From: CAZVKN01 sp964627035
GTDB lineage: Bacteria > Electryoneota > AABM5-125-24 > Hatepunaeales > Hatepunaeaceae
DNA length: 64,000 nt
NCBI GenBank assembly: GCA_964627035.1
Contig: CAZVKN010000005.1
Span: forward strand, 74,532-138,531
Direction of reading: 5' to 3'
Every line of letters starts with the position of its first letter. Position 1 is the stretch's first letter. The notes beneath the pieces were generated by a model. It worked only from the letters and a program-made list of their open reading frames with translations. It did no database searches and was not told where the DNA came from. Positions 44,901-55,414 of this stretch are shown here, piece after piece. A program made the position numbers and the translations under genes.

Positions 44901-47900
44901 CGGGAAGTCCATCCCGTCTTCAGCCAACGGATCCTGTTCCCAGACAGGAGCACCGATGACTTCGAGCCATACCAGCACTTCTGCGTCAGGTTGATCAAAT
45001 TCAGCGTTCTCTTCATCCGCATCGGCGTCGGTAGCTGTGACGTTACCGTCTTCGTCCCACCTTTCAGCGGGTTCAGGTTGAATCGGATCGTTTGAATAGA
45101 TCTTCAACACGCCTTCCCACAGTCCTGCTTGAAGCATTCCTGCGTCGAGAACGACGATAATGTCTTGTTCTGCTCCCGGCTCGATTGCCGGATTGCCGTC
45201 AGGATCAAGACCACCGTCCATCGGTTCCCAAACGAACCATGGAGGCATTTCAGTGTAGCCGTCGTCGAAGATGCGGTAGTTGCCCGCTCCCCAAGTACCA
45301 ACCCACAGGTTTTCACCGTCATGACCGAGACCGTCCCAGTCTTGCATGTTTCCACCGGGGTTGAAGTTCTGAGCGACTTCAAAGCCGTCGAAGTCGTCGT
45401 TCGGGATCAGGTTCCAGACGTTCCCTCTGGTGTTAATCCAGACAGGAGCATCGGGATGCGCATCTACCCACAGCACACTACGGGGCCACAGATTCGCGAG
45501 CTGACCCTGACGAATCGGCAAGGCAAACACTTGTTCACCAAGTGCACCTTCATCGTCAATTTCGTATGCACGAAGTTGATAATTTGCTGCATCAATGTAC
45601 ATGATCCAGTTGTTCTCATGGCTGACTGTTGCAGCAGTCGGACGAGTCGGCAGGTTGAAGTTGCCAAGGTATTCACCTTCGCGGTCCCAACGCTGCAGCC
45701 ATTGGTTCGCCCAAGGAACGTTGTACAGTACGCCGTTCAGGAAACCTGCACCAAACGGGTTACCTGCTTGGTTTGACTGCCAGGCGACTACTTCTTCGAA
45801 ATCGTTGGAAGGATCAACAGCACCGATCCAACGCATGTTGTAGTTAGTCAGCCACATGATCTCTTCGTCAGCATCCCAAGCGATACCACCTTTGTACTGG
45901 TTAACACCGGCACGTTGCCAGACGAACTCACCAATGAGATCACCGAAGTCATCACGGCGTGGACCGACGACTGTCTCGTCAGAACCCTGCTTGGTGGCAT
46001 CGAGTGACAGGTTATTGTCAATCGGACCGACGCTGCGGGCGCTGCGGACGGAACGGTCACGTTCCTCTTCATCTTCACCCGGCTGCCCGGTTGTGATGAA
46101 TTCTGTCCACCAGATGAGATCGTCAGCACCATCTTCCTCAGCATCGTTGCCGACTGTGATGATCTGCTCTTCATTCTCACCGTTAGGCAGCTCTGCACCT
46201 ACTTCCTCCGGATCAACAAACATGATCGGCGGGAACATTGCAGTAGCCATAACACGGACAGGATAGCCGTCTTCCCAAATCGGAACGTTGGTTATGAAAG
46301 TCAGCACGGCTTCATAGTCACCCGCTTCTTCAGGGGCAAACCAGATAGCCAGTTGACGACTCTCTTCAACTTCGAGAACGAATTCCTGATCGGCATCCGC
46401 AACGAAGAAAGCTTCGTCATCGGATTCAACACCTTCAACGACCAGAGGCTCGGTTCCACTGTTCAGAACCTCAACCAATACCGGCTCGACACCGCCTTCA
46501 TAAATGTAGGCGACACCCCAGTCTGTGGTTGCCCAGTCAGCAGGAGGATCAATCAGCTCTCCATTTTCGTCTTCTTCAGGACCACCGGGGGTTACGTCTA
46601 TTCCCGGAATTCCGGTGACTTCCATAGAGATGCGGACTTCAACGTCCGGCACATCTTCCGGTTCAATCGGATCGTTGGAGAAGAATTGCAGCCAACCGCT
46701 GTATTCGCCTCCAATCAGACCTGTAGCGTCAAAGAGGACAGTAATGTCATCGTCACCGCCGGCATCAATGATGCCTTCAGTCTCTACCCAAGTCAGCCAA
46801 TTGGTGTAATTGGCAAGGTGATCCAGATACCACAGCATTCCTTCACCTGAAGTACCCCAGATGTAGTTCTGCGGATTATTGTGCAGGAATCCGTCTGTGG
46901 TTCCGGAAATAACCATGAAACCACGACCGAATTGGTAGTTAGCCACAACCGGGTTCTGTCCCTGTTGTGAGACTATCATAACCTGGTAATCGCCAATTTC
47001 GTCGTTGTCCTCAAACAGAGCTTCAGGATAATCTGCATGGAAGAATGAGTTGCCCGTAAATTGCTGGTCAACATCCCATTCCATGTATTCCATAAAGAAG
47101 TTATCGTCCGGACCGACGACTGCAACACCTACGTTTTCGTATTGTTGCGCTCTGCGCACGATACCACCTGGATGTTCAGGAGCAACTCCCCAATAATTGG
47201 TACCGACGCAGTGATATACAGCACCACCACTTGCGACGAAGTCTGATACTTCCTCAAGGTGGTTGTTGTATTGTGTTATCCATGCATCGGGCTGATAGTT
47301 ACCGATCCAGATAGCGTCAAACTCACCCAGATCAAAATCAGCTTCGAAGTTTTGGTAACGTGTCCATTCAAGATCCTCTACCGCATTGAAGATACGCGTC
47401 AGATCATAGCCCCACGGTGCTTGCTGTGCAAACAACGCATAGTTTGATGCGGGCGGATCATCACGGCGTGGACCTTGATGGCGTGGATTCTCGGAGACTG
47501 CATCACTGACGAAGCCTTCGTTCCACACAGGATCATTTGAAGCAGGACGGTTGTCCGAAACTTCAACCAGATCCAAGTGAGCAAATACGGGACGCTCTGC
47601 ACCAATGCGGCGGGCTGAACGGACGCTCCGGTCACGTTCTTCCTCTTCTTCCTCGTCTTCGAGGAATTCTGTCGACCAGCGCAGCTGCGCTTCGCCGTCA
47701 CCTTCGTTTGAGACGGTCAGAACACGTTCTTCTGTCTCACCGGTGAACAGCTCTACGTCATCAATTGCTTCAGGATCAACAACAATCCGCGGAGGCGGTT
47801 GCGTGCGACCGTAAAGCGGGATTTCGTATTCCTCTTCGTCAAAGTCATTGGAAACGATCTGCAGCGTTGCGCTGTGACCTTCATCAGGATCGTTGCCCTC

Positions 47901-50900
47901 TTCTACTTCGAGGGTTATATCAATGACGAGTTCTTCATCCGGACCGAGGACGAAGTCTTCAACTTCAATTGTGAATGCACCGTCACCACCGATGATCTCA
48001 ACACCTTCTGCGATGAGGTCTTCAGTACCGACGTTCATGATGAGTACCGACAGAGTATAAGGACCGCCGGAATACAGCTCATCAACCTCGCCGTAAGCGA
48101 ATGCATCATTCCAATTGACGTTCTCACCATCCCACCAGGGATGATCGCCCTCTTCGACATCGGAATGGATGTCGGGGACGCCTGTAACGTGAACAAGGAC
48201 GTCAACCACCGGATGGTTTTCATCGTCCGTTTCGGGGTCGTTACTGAGGAAGTGAAGCTCTGACGCATAGTCACCACCGAGCATGTCTGCTGCGTCTAAG
48301 TGTACTGTCAACAGAGTTTCTTCACCACCGGCAGTTTCACCGCCACCGGCACGTTCCCATTCTTCAGGATCTTCCTGATCGTTCAGGTCACCGAAGTACA
48401 AGCCGACTAAAGCCATCTCTTCGTAACCGTCATCAATCATGTTCAGGAATGCGTTGCCGTAAGAACCGGCAATCAGGTTTTCACCGTCATGGGTCATACC
48501 GTCGTATTCCTGTCCGTTGCCCTGCTCATGAGAAGCGAAGCTCTGAACCAGTTCAGCATTCCAATCACCGTCAATGGCAAAGTTCCACAGAGTGTTACCT
48601 TGACCGTTGCGACGAGTGTTCAGCCACAGGTTGCCGTCAGGATGACCGTCAACCCACAGAATGGCACGAGAGTACCTGTTGTTCGGATCTTCGTTTGCGA
48701 TCATATTCTGCAGACCGGCAATGACACCGACTTCTTCACCAAGCTCACCGTCACCCATTTCGTAAACATGGATGTCACGCTGACCTTGATCAGAAGCAAT
48801 GAACACCAACTCATCATCGCGGCTGATTGTGACACCGGCGGTGTTGAAACCACCGTCCAGACGACCGAGGATTTCACCCTCTGCGTCGTACATGTGGCAC
48901 TTCCATGCCCAGCCACCTACCATTGCGTAGGAGTTGGCATACAGGACACCGTCTTCGCCCCAGGTAGCACTCATGATGCGACCGACATTCTGCGCACCGA
49001 AGAAGTTATCTACGCGTGCATAGTCATCACCCGGATCCAACACGTGCCAGTTGTAATCACTGTAGTTGAATACATACAGCATACCGTCAGCAGGATTGAA
49101 TGCACAACCTTGGTACCAGTTTCCACGCATACCTTCGAAATCTATCTGTAGAAGAATATCACCCGGGTCATCCCGGCGAGGTCCTTCGTTGTCGAAGATG
49201 TTGCGGGCGGAACGAACAGAGCGGTCACGCTCTTCTTCCTCTTCTTCTTCAATCGGCACAATCTCAACTTCCCAGCGCAGTGGGGATTCACCTTCGTTAC
49301 CAACGGTTACAAACCAGTTGGCGGTTTCACCGGTGAACAGATCGTCTTCAATCATCTCCACTTCTTCCATATCAGGATCAAAAGCGGTTACAACGATTGC
49401 AGGCGGTGCAAAGGACTGCGCCAGAAGGTTCAGAGTAAGTTCAGGATGAGCGACTGCTTCTTCCGCAATGAAAGTAACCGTTGCTTCATCCACACCTGAA
49501 TCTTCACGACCGTAAGAAATCGTGACTTCTGCAGACTCACCTGCTGCCAATCCCTCGATAAACTCAGGATCAACGGTGAAGTTCTCATTATCAGTTACGA
49601 TTTCGTCAACGTTCAGATCAAGCACACCGATGTTCTCGACCATAAAGGTCAAGTCATAGGATGTACCGTTGAACAGTTGATCGCCATAGACCAGGTTCCA
49701 GTCATAGACGTCGTCTTCTTCATTGTATGCAGCTCCGGGACCTTCGGCATACATATCCGAGGCGCCGATTACATCCAATGTGACGAAGACTTCCGTCAGT
49801 TCGTCATCGGGATCGTTGGAGGTGATCAGCAGGACTGCATCGTAAGCACCTTCAATCAAGCCTATGGCGTTGAGGGTTACGATAATGTCCATGGCGTCGC
49901 CGCCTTCGACCTCGCCTTCGGTAGGCTCATAAGCCAACCAAGCCATCTCGATGTGAGCGTCATCGAAGATACGGTAGTTTTGCTCGCCGTATGTACCGAT
50001 GTACAGGTTCTCACCGTCATGACCTACACCGTCCCAGTCTTGGCGGTTGTTGCCACCAGGATTGAATTCCTGGAAGACTTCAAAGCCGTCGAAGTCATCA
50101 TTCGGGGTAAGGTTCCAGACGTTAGCTCTGGCATTAACCCAAACATGTGCATCCGGATGCTCATCTACCCACAGCACACTACGTGGCCAGTGGTTAGCAA
50201 TCGGACCTTGACGAATCGGCAGACTGAATACTTCATCACCTAAGCCACCCTCATCATCGAGTTCGTGGGCATGAAGGTTATACTGTCCGTCATCAATCCA
50301 CATAATCCAGCCGTTTTCGACCGATGCAGTACATGCAGTCGGACGTGACGGAAGGTTCAGATTGCCAAGGGCGTTACCTTCTGCATCCCAGCGGCTCAGG
50401 AACTGATTTGCCCAGGGAACCGTGTGCAGAGCACCATTTATCCAACCGGCACCCATCGGGTTTGTTCCTTGCGGCTGGAATTGAATCTGTATTTCCCATT
50501 CGTCAGCAGGATCAACTGCGGCAATCCAGTTGGGGCTGTAAGAAGTAATCCACATCCAACCGTTGTCGTAGTCACGTGCGATACCCGCTTTGTAGCGGTT
50601 CACAGGTGCGTTCTGCCATGCAAAGGTGAACAGAAGATCACCGAGGTCATCGCGACGAGGACCGACGCCGTCGTCACCACGTTCCGGAGCTTCTTCGTCA
50701 GGTTCGCCTTCGATCTCATGCTCAATCCAGAACCGAAGGAGTGCTTCACCTTCGTTTGCGAGTTCAAGCACTACATCCACTACCTCACCGGTGAACAACT
50801 CTTCCTCAATTCCGTTAGGATTGGGGACGATTTCCGGCGGCAAGGAAGCGAGTGCATGAAGATCAATATCAAACTCTTCCTCATCCGGGTCGTCAGAGAC

Positions 50901-53900
50901 GATTGTCAATACTCCGACATAGTCGTCGGGAGCATCTGCTGCCACTTCAAATGTGACAACCACATCCTGATCTTCACCCGCACCGAGAACGAATTCAGTC
51001 GGATCCGCTGTCCAGACACCTTCAAGATCATCAAAGATGTCATCAACGCTCAGATCCAGATCTTCAACGGCTGCGTTTGCAACGTTGATGGTGATGTCAT
51101 AAGGACCACCTGAGAACAGATCAAGATGAGCGAGGTTCCAGTCAAGCTGACCGTCTTCGTTCACAAAGTTCTCATTCCAGGTGACTTCGATGTCGTTGAC
51201 ACCTTCAACGTTCAGAATTATCGCCACAGCGACACCTTCTTCACCGTCATCGGGATCGTTTGAGTAGAATACCAAATCACCGAGGTATTGTCCTTCAGGA
51301 ACACCGTTGGCGTCAAAAGTGACAACCACCTCTTCTGCTGCGTCACCCTCAATTGAGCCTTCTTCAGGCAGCCAGGAGATCCAGCGGGCACCGCCGGCTC
51401 CATCAGCCCAGCGAGTCAAGTTGACGCATTCCATCATGCTTGACCAGTGCCAGTTAGCCTCAAAGAACAGCGTCCCGGTAATGCCGGTGAACAGCACGTT
51501 ACCGCGACCGTAGGGCCACTCAGCGACAATCGCGTTGTTCTCCTGTTGTTCCGGACGATAGTACCAAACACCGTCTTCAGGAATATCATCCTGTGCGATA
51601 ATGGCATAGTTCAGTGAGTTACCGCGCATTCTAACACGATTGCGATCGGCATTACCACCGTCCTGATAAAATTCAAACGGCGTCAGAATGGCGTAATCTT
51701 CCTCAATTCCTTCAATCAGACCGTCACCGTCGTCATTCAGGAATATCTCGTTTACGTCTCCCCAGTCACCGTGAGGACCTCTCTGGACGCGGACACCATC
51801 GTCGCCACCCGGAATGGTAACATCCTGGAAGGAGTTACTTCCGGTGAACAGCGCCAGGTTACCGCCGCCGTCAACATACTCTTCCAGCAGTTCGCGGTTT
51901 GCGTTCAATGCCTGGAAGAATCCTGCTGATTGATCCTCACCCGTACAGACGAGGTCGTAATCAGCGAGGTTGAAATCTTCGATGTCATCAATGTTGATTC
52001 GTTCAATCTCTTCTGCTTGGTCATCAAAGACAACCATCCAGCTATTTCTGTCGAACCAACCGTAGCCGTTGTCGCCTGCACCCTTCATAATAAGGATGAC
52101 CAGATCTTCAGGCTCATCGCGACGAGGAGCTACGAAGGTGTTGCCACCTGCATATCCTCTGTCAACGACAGATGCTGCATCAGCATCCGGACCGGATTGA
52201 GTTGAAACGATATCGAGCATGTCATGGTTGATCGGACCGACACGACGTGCCGAACGCACATTACGATCACGCTCTTCTTCTTCCTCTTCCGGTTCGATAA
52301 ACGCTGTCCAAAAGCGCAGCGGAGCTTCACCGTCATTGGACAGTGTAATCACTTCATCTTGTGTTGCGCCTGTGAGCAGGTCAACCTCGATCTCCAGCGG
52401 ATCCACATCAATGATCGGAGGAGCGCCGGATTCACCAACCAGGATAATGTCATATTCTTCCTGATCGGGATCGTTTGAAATTATTGTCAGAACTGCTTCG
52501 TGATTGCCTGTCTCTAAAGGCTCCAGGGTCACGATTAGTTCAAGGACTTCTTCCGGATCCAGAACGAAATCTTCGACCTCGACGCTGTAGTAGTCGTCGC
52601 CGCCGAATATCTCGATTCCTTCTGCAATCAGCTCGTCGGTTCCGACGTTCTCTACGAACAGAGTCACGTCATAAGAACCGTCGTTGAAGACATCAACGTG
52701 AGCTTCATTCCAGTCAACCAAGTCAGGGAACCCGATTTCTTCGGGCCACGTGACTGCCAGATCCGGTGCACCGGTAATATCCATGACCAGATCTACGGTT
52801 GTGGTTGATACTTCACCGTCTTCAGGATCCCAGGCGTTCACGTTGACATCGGCAGTGTAAAGACCGCCGTAAAGTCCTTCCGCATTCAGGAAGATTGTGA
52901 ACTCATCTTCTGCGCCGCCGCCTTCGAGCAAGCCTTCAGCGGGTTCTGCGTAGATCCAGGAATCACCAAGCTCAAGGATGTAATTCAGGATTGCATCCTG
53001 ATTGGCACCCCAGTTGTTGTCACGATTCCAGTTGCGGTACTGATGACCGACAGGTCCTGAGTAAGCCAATACACCACCGCGACCCATTCTGTAGGTCGTT
53101 ACAGCGGGATTGTTCGCGTTTCGCTCACCCATTACGATATACTGGTACTCGTCAATGCGACCGTCATCCAGTGCTTCTTCCCACTCACCTTGCGGGTAAG
53201 TGTGATGGATGAATGAGCTGCCGCGAAGAACGTCATCCACATCCCATTCTGCGAGTTCGCAGAGCAGGTTGTCATCCGGACCGACAGCGACAACACCGTT
53301 TGATTCCGGAGCCCATTGACCGGCTATTTCACCGGGAATAGGAGCCAGCCACGGATTACCGTTGTTACCACCGGACTCAATGTACAGCTTACCGCCGTCA
53401 TTGACGTATTCTTCAAACCATTCGAGGTTCTCAATCAGTGCATTCTGCCAACCTTGGCTCTGATTGTTCCAGGCAACTATGACTGCGTCAAAGTCACCGA
53501 GGTCAACATCACCGATTGCGCCGACATTGTTGAAGTGCTCAAATTCAGCACCCTCAACAACGTCAACCAGGAATTGGTGCAGCCAGCCCCAAGCTTGTTG
53601 ATCCTGCAAGACTGCAAAAGTTGCATCCACGGGATCACGCTGAGGACCGACCTCTTCGTCCTGAATCTCTTCACCGGTGATCTCAATTTCAACTTCCCAT
53701 GCAAGTGCAGCATCACCATTGTTGGTGATTGTGATTACATGCTCTTCTGTTTCACCTGTGAACAGTTCACTGAACGCTTCAACAGGCTCAACCGCATAAT
53801 TAAGACCTTCCAGTGCAACACCGTCAAGTTGAATTTCTGAAATTCCTTCTTCAGCGTTGACTGCATTACTGGTGATGATCAATGTGCCGGCTGCTTCGCC

Positions 53901-54971
53901 ACCTTCTTCAGGTGCAAAACCGACTTCAAACACCCAGCTCTCACCGGATGCTATTTCAACAGCGTCGCCAAATTCAACACCGAAGCCTGCGCCTTCAGTT
54001 TCGATTCCTTCAATAACCAGCACTTCTGCGCCGACGTTTGTAACTTCCACCTCTTCCGCCGCAACCTCTCCGATAAAAACATTACCGAAGTCAATTGCAT
54101 CGGTAGAAAGAGAAATACCTGCTTCTTCGAATTCGATCCAGGTATTCGATATACGAATTGCCATCTCGTCTTCGAGGAAAGCTTGACGATAGCTGATATT
54201 CATACCGTCTTGACCATCGGGGCTCTCCCACCCAATGTTGGCTCTTGAACCGTTATGATCAAGTGCTAAATACTGGTACTTAACTGAACCATCAGCTGTA
54301 AAAATAATCTGGCAAGTTGTTCGGACATTAGCGTTACCATAATCGGCAACTTCCTGCAATCCGACAATTGCCATATCCTCTTCATTTGTCCAAAACCACA
54401 TATAACCACCGGCTGCGGGGTTCAAATCGTAGTTATTGAAACACAATGCGGGATTTGGTGCATTAGCATTCGGGCACTGGGGTAAACTGATGGTATTCTG
54501 ACGATCATTCGGATTCAGAGACAGCCAACCGTTTGAGTTAGCGTTTACTGAATTATACTCTTCGCCATACCATTCGAATACCCATTCGAATGCTAAAGGA
54601 CCACTGTTCCAATCATCTCCAGCCTGCAAACGTTGCACGCCTTCGAGATCATCTTCAGCAATCCATTCAAAATCGACCATGGCTTCATCCTGGTCAGCCC
54701 AAGAGTAACCACCGTCATCGGGTCCGTCGCCGTCATCGCGACGGGGTGCATTCATCTCGGCTTCGAACAGCGCCAAGTGATAGCGCTCCAGGAATTCCAG
54801 CTGCTCCGCTGTAGCTGTTCCTGCATTCTTAGCCGGGATAATCACATCATTAACATAGGTCTCCTCGTCTCCGTTGGGAGACAGGGTGCCAGTCACAGCC
54901 GACGCAGTCCCTACTGCGCCTGAAAGAACCAGACAAAACACCAAGAGGAAGACCGATAAAACACGAGACAT
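41922..54971 (-). CDS. Giant modular T9SS surface protein (4349 residues)
   Basis: A predicted 4349-residue secreted protein. The start at 54971 follows GGAGG and gives a clean signal peptide (MSRVLSVFLLVFCLVLSGAV); further upstream codons are not protein-like. Seven tandem supermodules of about 500 residues each carry a HYDIN/ASH-like Ig unit with (D/E)LFTGE...VITxxNxGxAxLxW, an acidic-basic linker (EEEEERDRSVRSARR, GPRRDD), one of two variable domains, and two more Ig-like units (ISNDPDxxEYDI type). The variable domain is GATase/DUF4350-like at about 444-665, 952-1190, 2504-2727 and 3524-3750, and an NHL/WD-like propeller at about 1435-1670, 1930-2184 and 3000-3237. The end has two integrin-like or DUF regions and a T9SS sorting domain (about 4265-4349; AYPNPFNNVTRM, ending KLMLVK). 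Adhesion or surface-layer function is an inference. Confidence 0.88.
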   Translation of the reverse strand: MSRVLSVFLLVFCLVLSGAVGTASAVTGTLSPNGDEETYVNDVIIPAKNAGTATAEQLEFLERYHLALFEAEMNAPRRDDGDGPDDGGYSWADQDEAMVDFEWIAEDDLEGVQRLQAGDDWNSGPLAFEWVFEWYGEEYNSVNANSNGWLSLNPNDRQNTISLPQCPNANAPNPALCFNNYDLNPAAGGYMWFWTNEEDMAIVGLQEVADYGNANVRTTCQIIFTADGSVKYQYLALDHNGSRANIGWESPDGQDGMNISYRQAFLEDEMAIRISNTWIEFEEAGISLSTDAIDFGNVFIGEVAAEEVEVTNVGAEVLVIEGIETEGAGFGVEFGDAVEIASGESWVFEVGFAPEEGGEAAGTLIITSNAVNAEEGISEIQLDGVALEGLNYAVEPVEAFSELFTGETEEHVITITNNGDAALAWEVEIEITGEEIQDEEVGPQRDPVDATFAVLQDQQAWGWLHQFLVDVVEGAEFEHFNNVGAIGDVDLGDFDAVIVAWNNQSQGWQNALIENLEWFEEYVNDGGKLYIESGGNNGNPWLAPIPGEIAGQWAPESNGVVAVGPDDNLLCELAEWDVDDVLRGSSFIHHTYPQGEWEEALDDGRIDEYQYIVMGERNANNPAVTTYRMGRGGVLAYSGPVGHQYRNWNRDNNWGANQDAILNYILELGDSWIYAEPAEGLLEGGGAEDEFTIFLNAEGLYGGLYTADVNVNAWDPEDGEVSTTTVDLVMDITGAPDLAVTWPEEIGFPDLVDWNEAHVDVFNDGSYDVTLFVENVGTDELIAEGIEIFGGDDYYSVEVEDFVLDPEEVLELIVTLEPLETGNHEAVLTIISNDPDQEEYDIILVGESGAPPIIDVDPLEIEVDLLTGATQDEVITLSNDGEAPLRFWTAFIEPEEEEEERDRNVRSARRVGPINHDMLDIVSTQSGPDADAASVVDRGYAGGNTFVAPRRDEPEDLVILIMKGAGDNGYGWFDRNSWMVVFDDQAEEIERINIDDIEDFNLADYDLVCTGEDQSAGFFQALNANRELLEEYVDGGGNLALFTGSNSFQDVTIPGGDDGVRVQRGPHGDWGDVNEIFLNDDGDGLIEGIEEDYAILTPFEFYQDGGNADRNRVRMRGNSLNYAIIAQDDIPEDGVWYYRPEQQENNAIVAEWPYGRGNVLFTGITGTLFFEANWHWSSMMECVNLTRWADGAGGARWISWLPEEGSIEGDAAEEVVVTFDANGVPEGQYLGDLVFYSNDPDDGEEGVAVAIILNVEGVNDIEVTWNENFVNEDGQLDWNLAHLDLFSGGPYDITINVANAAVEDLDLSVDDIFDDLEGVWTADPTEFVLGAGEDQDVVVTFEVAADAPDDYVGVLTIVSDDPDEEEFDIDLHALASLPPEIVPNPNGIEEELFTGEVVDVVLELANEGEALLRFWIEHEIEGEPDEEAPERGDDGVGPRRDDLGDLLFTFAWQNAPVNRYKAGIARDYDNGWMWITSYSPNWIAAVDPADEWEIQIQFQPQGTNPMGAGWINGALHTVPWANQFLSRWDAEGNALGNLNLPSRPTACTASVENGWIMWIDDGQYNLHAHELDDEGGLGDEVFSLPIRQGPIANHWPRSVLWVDEHPDAHVWVNARANVWNLTPNDDFDGFEVFQEFNPGGNNRQDWDGVGHDGENLYIGTYGEQNYRIFDDAHIEMAWLAYEPTEGEVEGGDAMDIIVTLNAIGLIEGAYDAVLLITSNDPDDELTEVFVTLDVIGASDMYAEGPGAAYNEEDDVYDWNLVYGDQLFNGTSYDLTFMVENIGVLDLNVDEIVTDNENFTVDPEFIEGLAAGESAEVTISYGREDSGVDEATVTFIAEEAVAHPELTLNLLAQSFAPPAIVVTAFDPDMEEVEMIEDDLFTGETANWFVTVGNEGESPLRWEVEIVPIEEEEEEERDRSVRSARNIFDNEGPRRDDPGDILLQIDFEGMRGNWYQGCAFNPADGMLYVFNYSDYNWHVLDPGDDYARVDNFFGAQNVGRIMSATWGEDGVLYANSYAMVGGWAWKCHMYDAEGEILGRLDGGFNTAGVTISRDDELVFIASDQGQRDIHVYEMGDGELGEEVGVIAGLQNMIANEDPNNRYSRAILWVDGHPDGNLWLNTRRNGQGNTLWNFAIDGDWNAELVQSFASHEQGNGQEYDGMTHDGENLIAGSYGNAFLNMIDDGYEEMALVGLYFGDLNDQEDPEEWERAGGGETAGGEETLLTVHLDAADMLGGDYASELHFLSNDPETDDENHPVVDVLVHVTGVPDIHSDVEEGDHPWWDGENVNWNDAFAYGEVDELYSGGPYTLSVLIMNVGTEDLIAEGVEIIGGDGAFTIEVEDFVLGPDEELVIDITLEVEEGNDPDEGHSATLQIVSNDFDEEEYEIPLYGRTQPPPRIVVDPEAIDDVELFTGETEERVLTVSNEGDGEAQLRWSTEFLEDEEEEEERDRSVRSARRIGAERPVFAHLDLVEVSDNRPASNDPVWNEGFVSDAVSENPRHQGPRRDDPPASNYALFAQQAPWGYDLTRIFNAVEDLEWTRYQNFEADFDLGEFDAIWIGNYQPDAWITQYNNHLEEVSDFVASGGAVYHCVGTNYWGVAPEHPGGIVRRAQQYENVGVAVVGPDDNFFMEYMEWDVDQQFTGNSFFHADYPEALFEDNDEIGDYQVMIVSQQGQNPVVANYQFGRGFMVISGTTDGFLHNNPQNYIWGTSGEGMLWYLDHLANYTNWLTWVETEGIIDAGGDDDITVLFDATGLIGGEYSGWLQFFSNDPIEPEDVPDVEVRISMEVTGIPGIDVTPGGPEEDENGELIDPPADWATTDWGVAYIYEGGVEPVLVEVLNSGTEPLVVEGVESDDEAFFVADADQEFVLEVEESRQLAIWFAPEEAGDYEAVLTFITNVPIWEDGYPVRVMATAMFPPIMFVDPEEVGAELPNGENEEQIITVGNDAEEDGADDLIWWTEFITTGQPGEDEEERDRSVRSARSVGPIDNNLSLDATKQGSDETVVGPRRDDFGDLIGEFVWQRAGVNQYKGGIAWDADEEIMWLTNYNMRWIGAVDPSNDFEEVVAWQSNQAGNPFGAGFLNGVLYNVPWANQWLQRWDREGEYLGNFNLPTRPTAATVSHENNWIMYIDAANYQLRAYEIDDEGALGEQVFALPIRQGQLANLWPRSVLWVDAHPDAPVWINTRGNVWNLIPNDDFDGFEVAQNFNPGGNMQDWDGLGHDGENLWVGTWGAGNYRIFDDGYTEMPPWFVWEPMDGGLDPDGNPAIEPGAEQDIIVVLDAGMLQAGLWEGVLKIYSNDPIQPEPAERWDEDGNVTATDADADEENAEFDQPDAEVLVWLEVIGAPVWEQDPLAEDGMDFPNTYTDGGSSTMILTATNIGTDDLIVNGFVDDEDNWSLNINDELVLAPEEEYEFEITFHPVDPEEYVGMVTFETNVDDDNDGVYETELRGTGMVPPVLEVDLEGLDDGEWMVYQDRDPEDEEAWIMDYVMSIANAGGDGADDLNWDLGFFPLEEEEEGARQRGDDLPRRDPVEATFAVMQDQGAWGWLIDVMVGRVEGAEVENFNNANAIGDIDLNDFDAVVIAWNDQSDAWHQACQNNLEWFEDYVSGGGRLYIESGGNRVQAPTIPGSIPGVRGPESNGRVIVGPDENLLVELAEWDVDRILRGSSFMHHYHAEGAMDDAVEEGRIDAYQVIVEGERNGQPAVIVFEMGSGGMLVGCIPVGHQYQNFNRDNNWGANADAILNYLLTIGANVPWIDSDENEGTLEPGADQEVTITIDVTDLERETDYFANMVIESNDVDSPFEVEVHLFTGRGGVPPDWDLSPESDRNHSAIISAVTFEDEEMEGWWVGAFDNRDSNISVSFEQWEGEDVGLVLWGDDPETEDVDEGYEAGQALDFRIWDPFAEEEYLGGEVQVNYVQGPQAWVRDALTIIENVNARGVTVQEVEFRANWNLISIAVIVGEEMYDPDDDDGPDIPLMMAQFRIDEDNHHVFLMKNGSGRFYAPAFNDFNNIPFWNVTEGYQVRMDEAIVGEWTGAPVAPDADIPLRANWNMIAYFPEYDLPMDVVDRRDPDNEMNFYAIRPIIDIFEMMKNVTGQFAVQTENILFSNMDPLTQGQGYQLRVSDAGTLNSPGPAPENVGAAIVTNENAHWTMPINSDNNMSVLITSVSGHVTDVSDQIAAFNTEGELVGAVEFNENGAAGLAVWGDSKSTDDVVEGLAIGEAFELRLWNAEDQTEQALIATIVQGQMTYEADAFTVLDVTVQAAIPDDFYLSQAYPNPFNNVTRMAFGLPEASEISIMVYDVAGRLVQTLVDGQQTAGHHTITWNAADAASGVYLVRMESSSFTSTRKLMLVK

Positions 54972-55414
54972 ACCAACCTCCAAAAATATGTGAACATTGC
55001 AATAGCGCTCTAATTTCAAGGACAGACCAATGATAGGCATTGTGTGGACAGTGCGGGTAAGCGGTGCGGGTGCATTAGGGTTTAAGGTCTTGTATGAAAT
55101 AGAGGCTCCACACTTTGCTTCAGCCTTCATGCCGAAGCATCTAAATGTTAAAGTAGAGAAAATAATCCCCTGCGAGTGTGATTGGGAACACACTGGCAAG
55201 GATTTACCCCATCAAAATTAAGTGAAGCGAATCTATGTGAGCGGAGATGAGGGTAAACTAATTAGTCTTACCAATATAAAAGCAATACGAGCCGCTGTCA
55301 AGCTGTTTGGCGTAAATCAGCGGAAAAATGACGATTTTTTGCACAACCCTCATTTTGGACATGAAAACTTTGCATTGTGCGATCCGGATGTCGTTGTTGA
55401 GACAGCCACGAGTT

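Noticed and set aside
54972..55199. A 76-residue N-terminal extension of the giant protein's frame
   Set aside because: It lacks a signal peptide at its start, looks random in composition, and a GGAGG site with a typical signal peptide marks ATG 54971.
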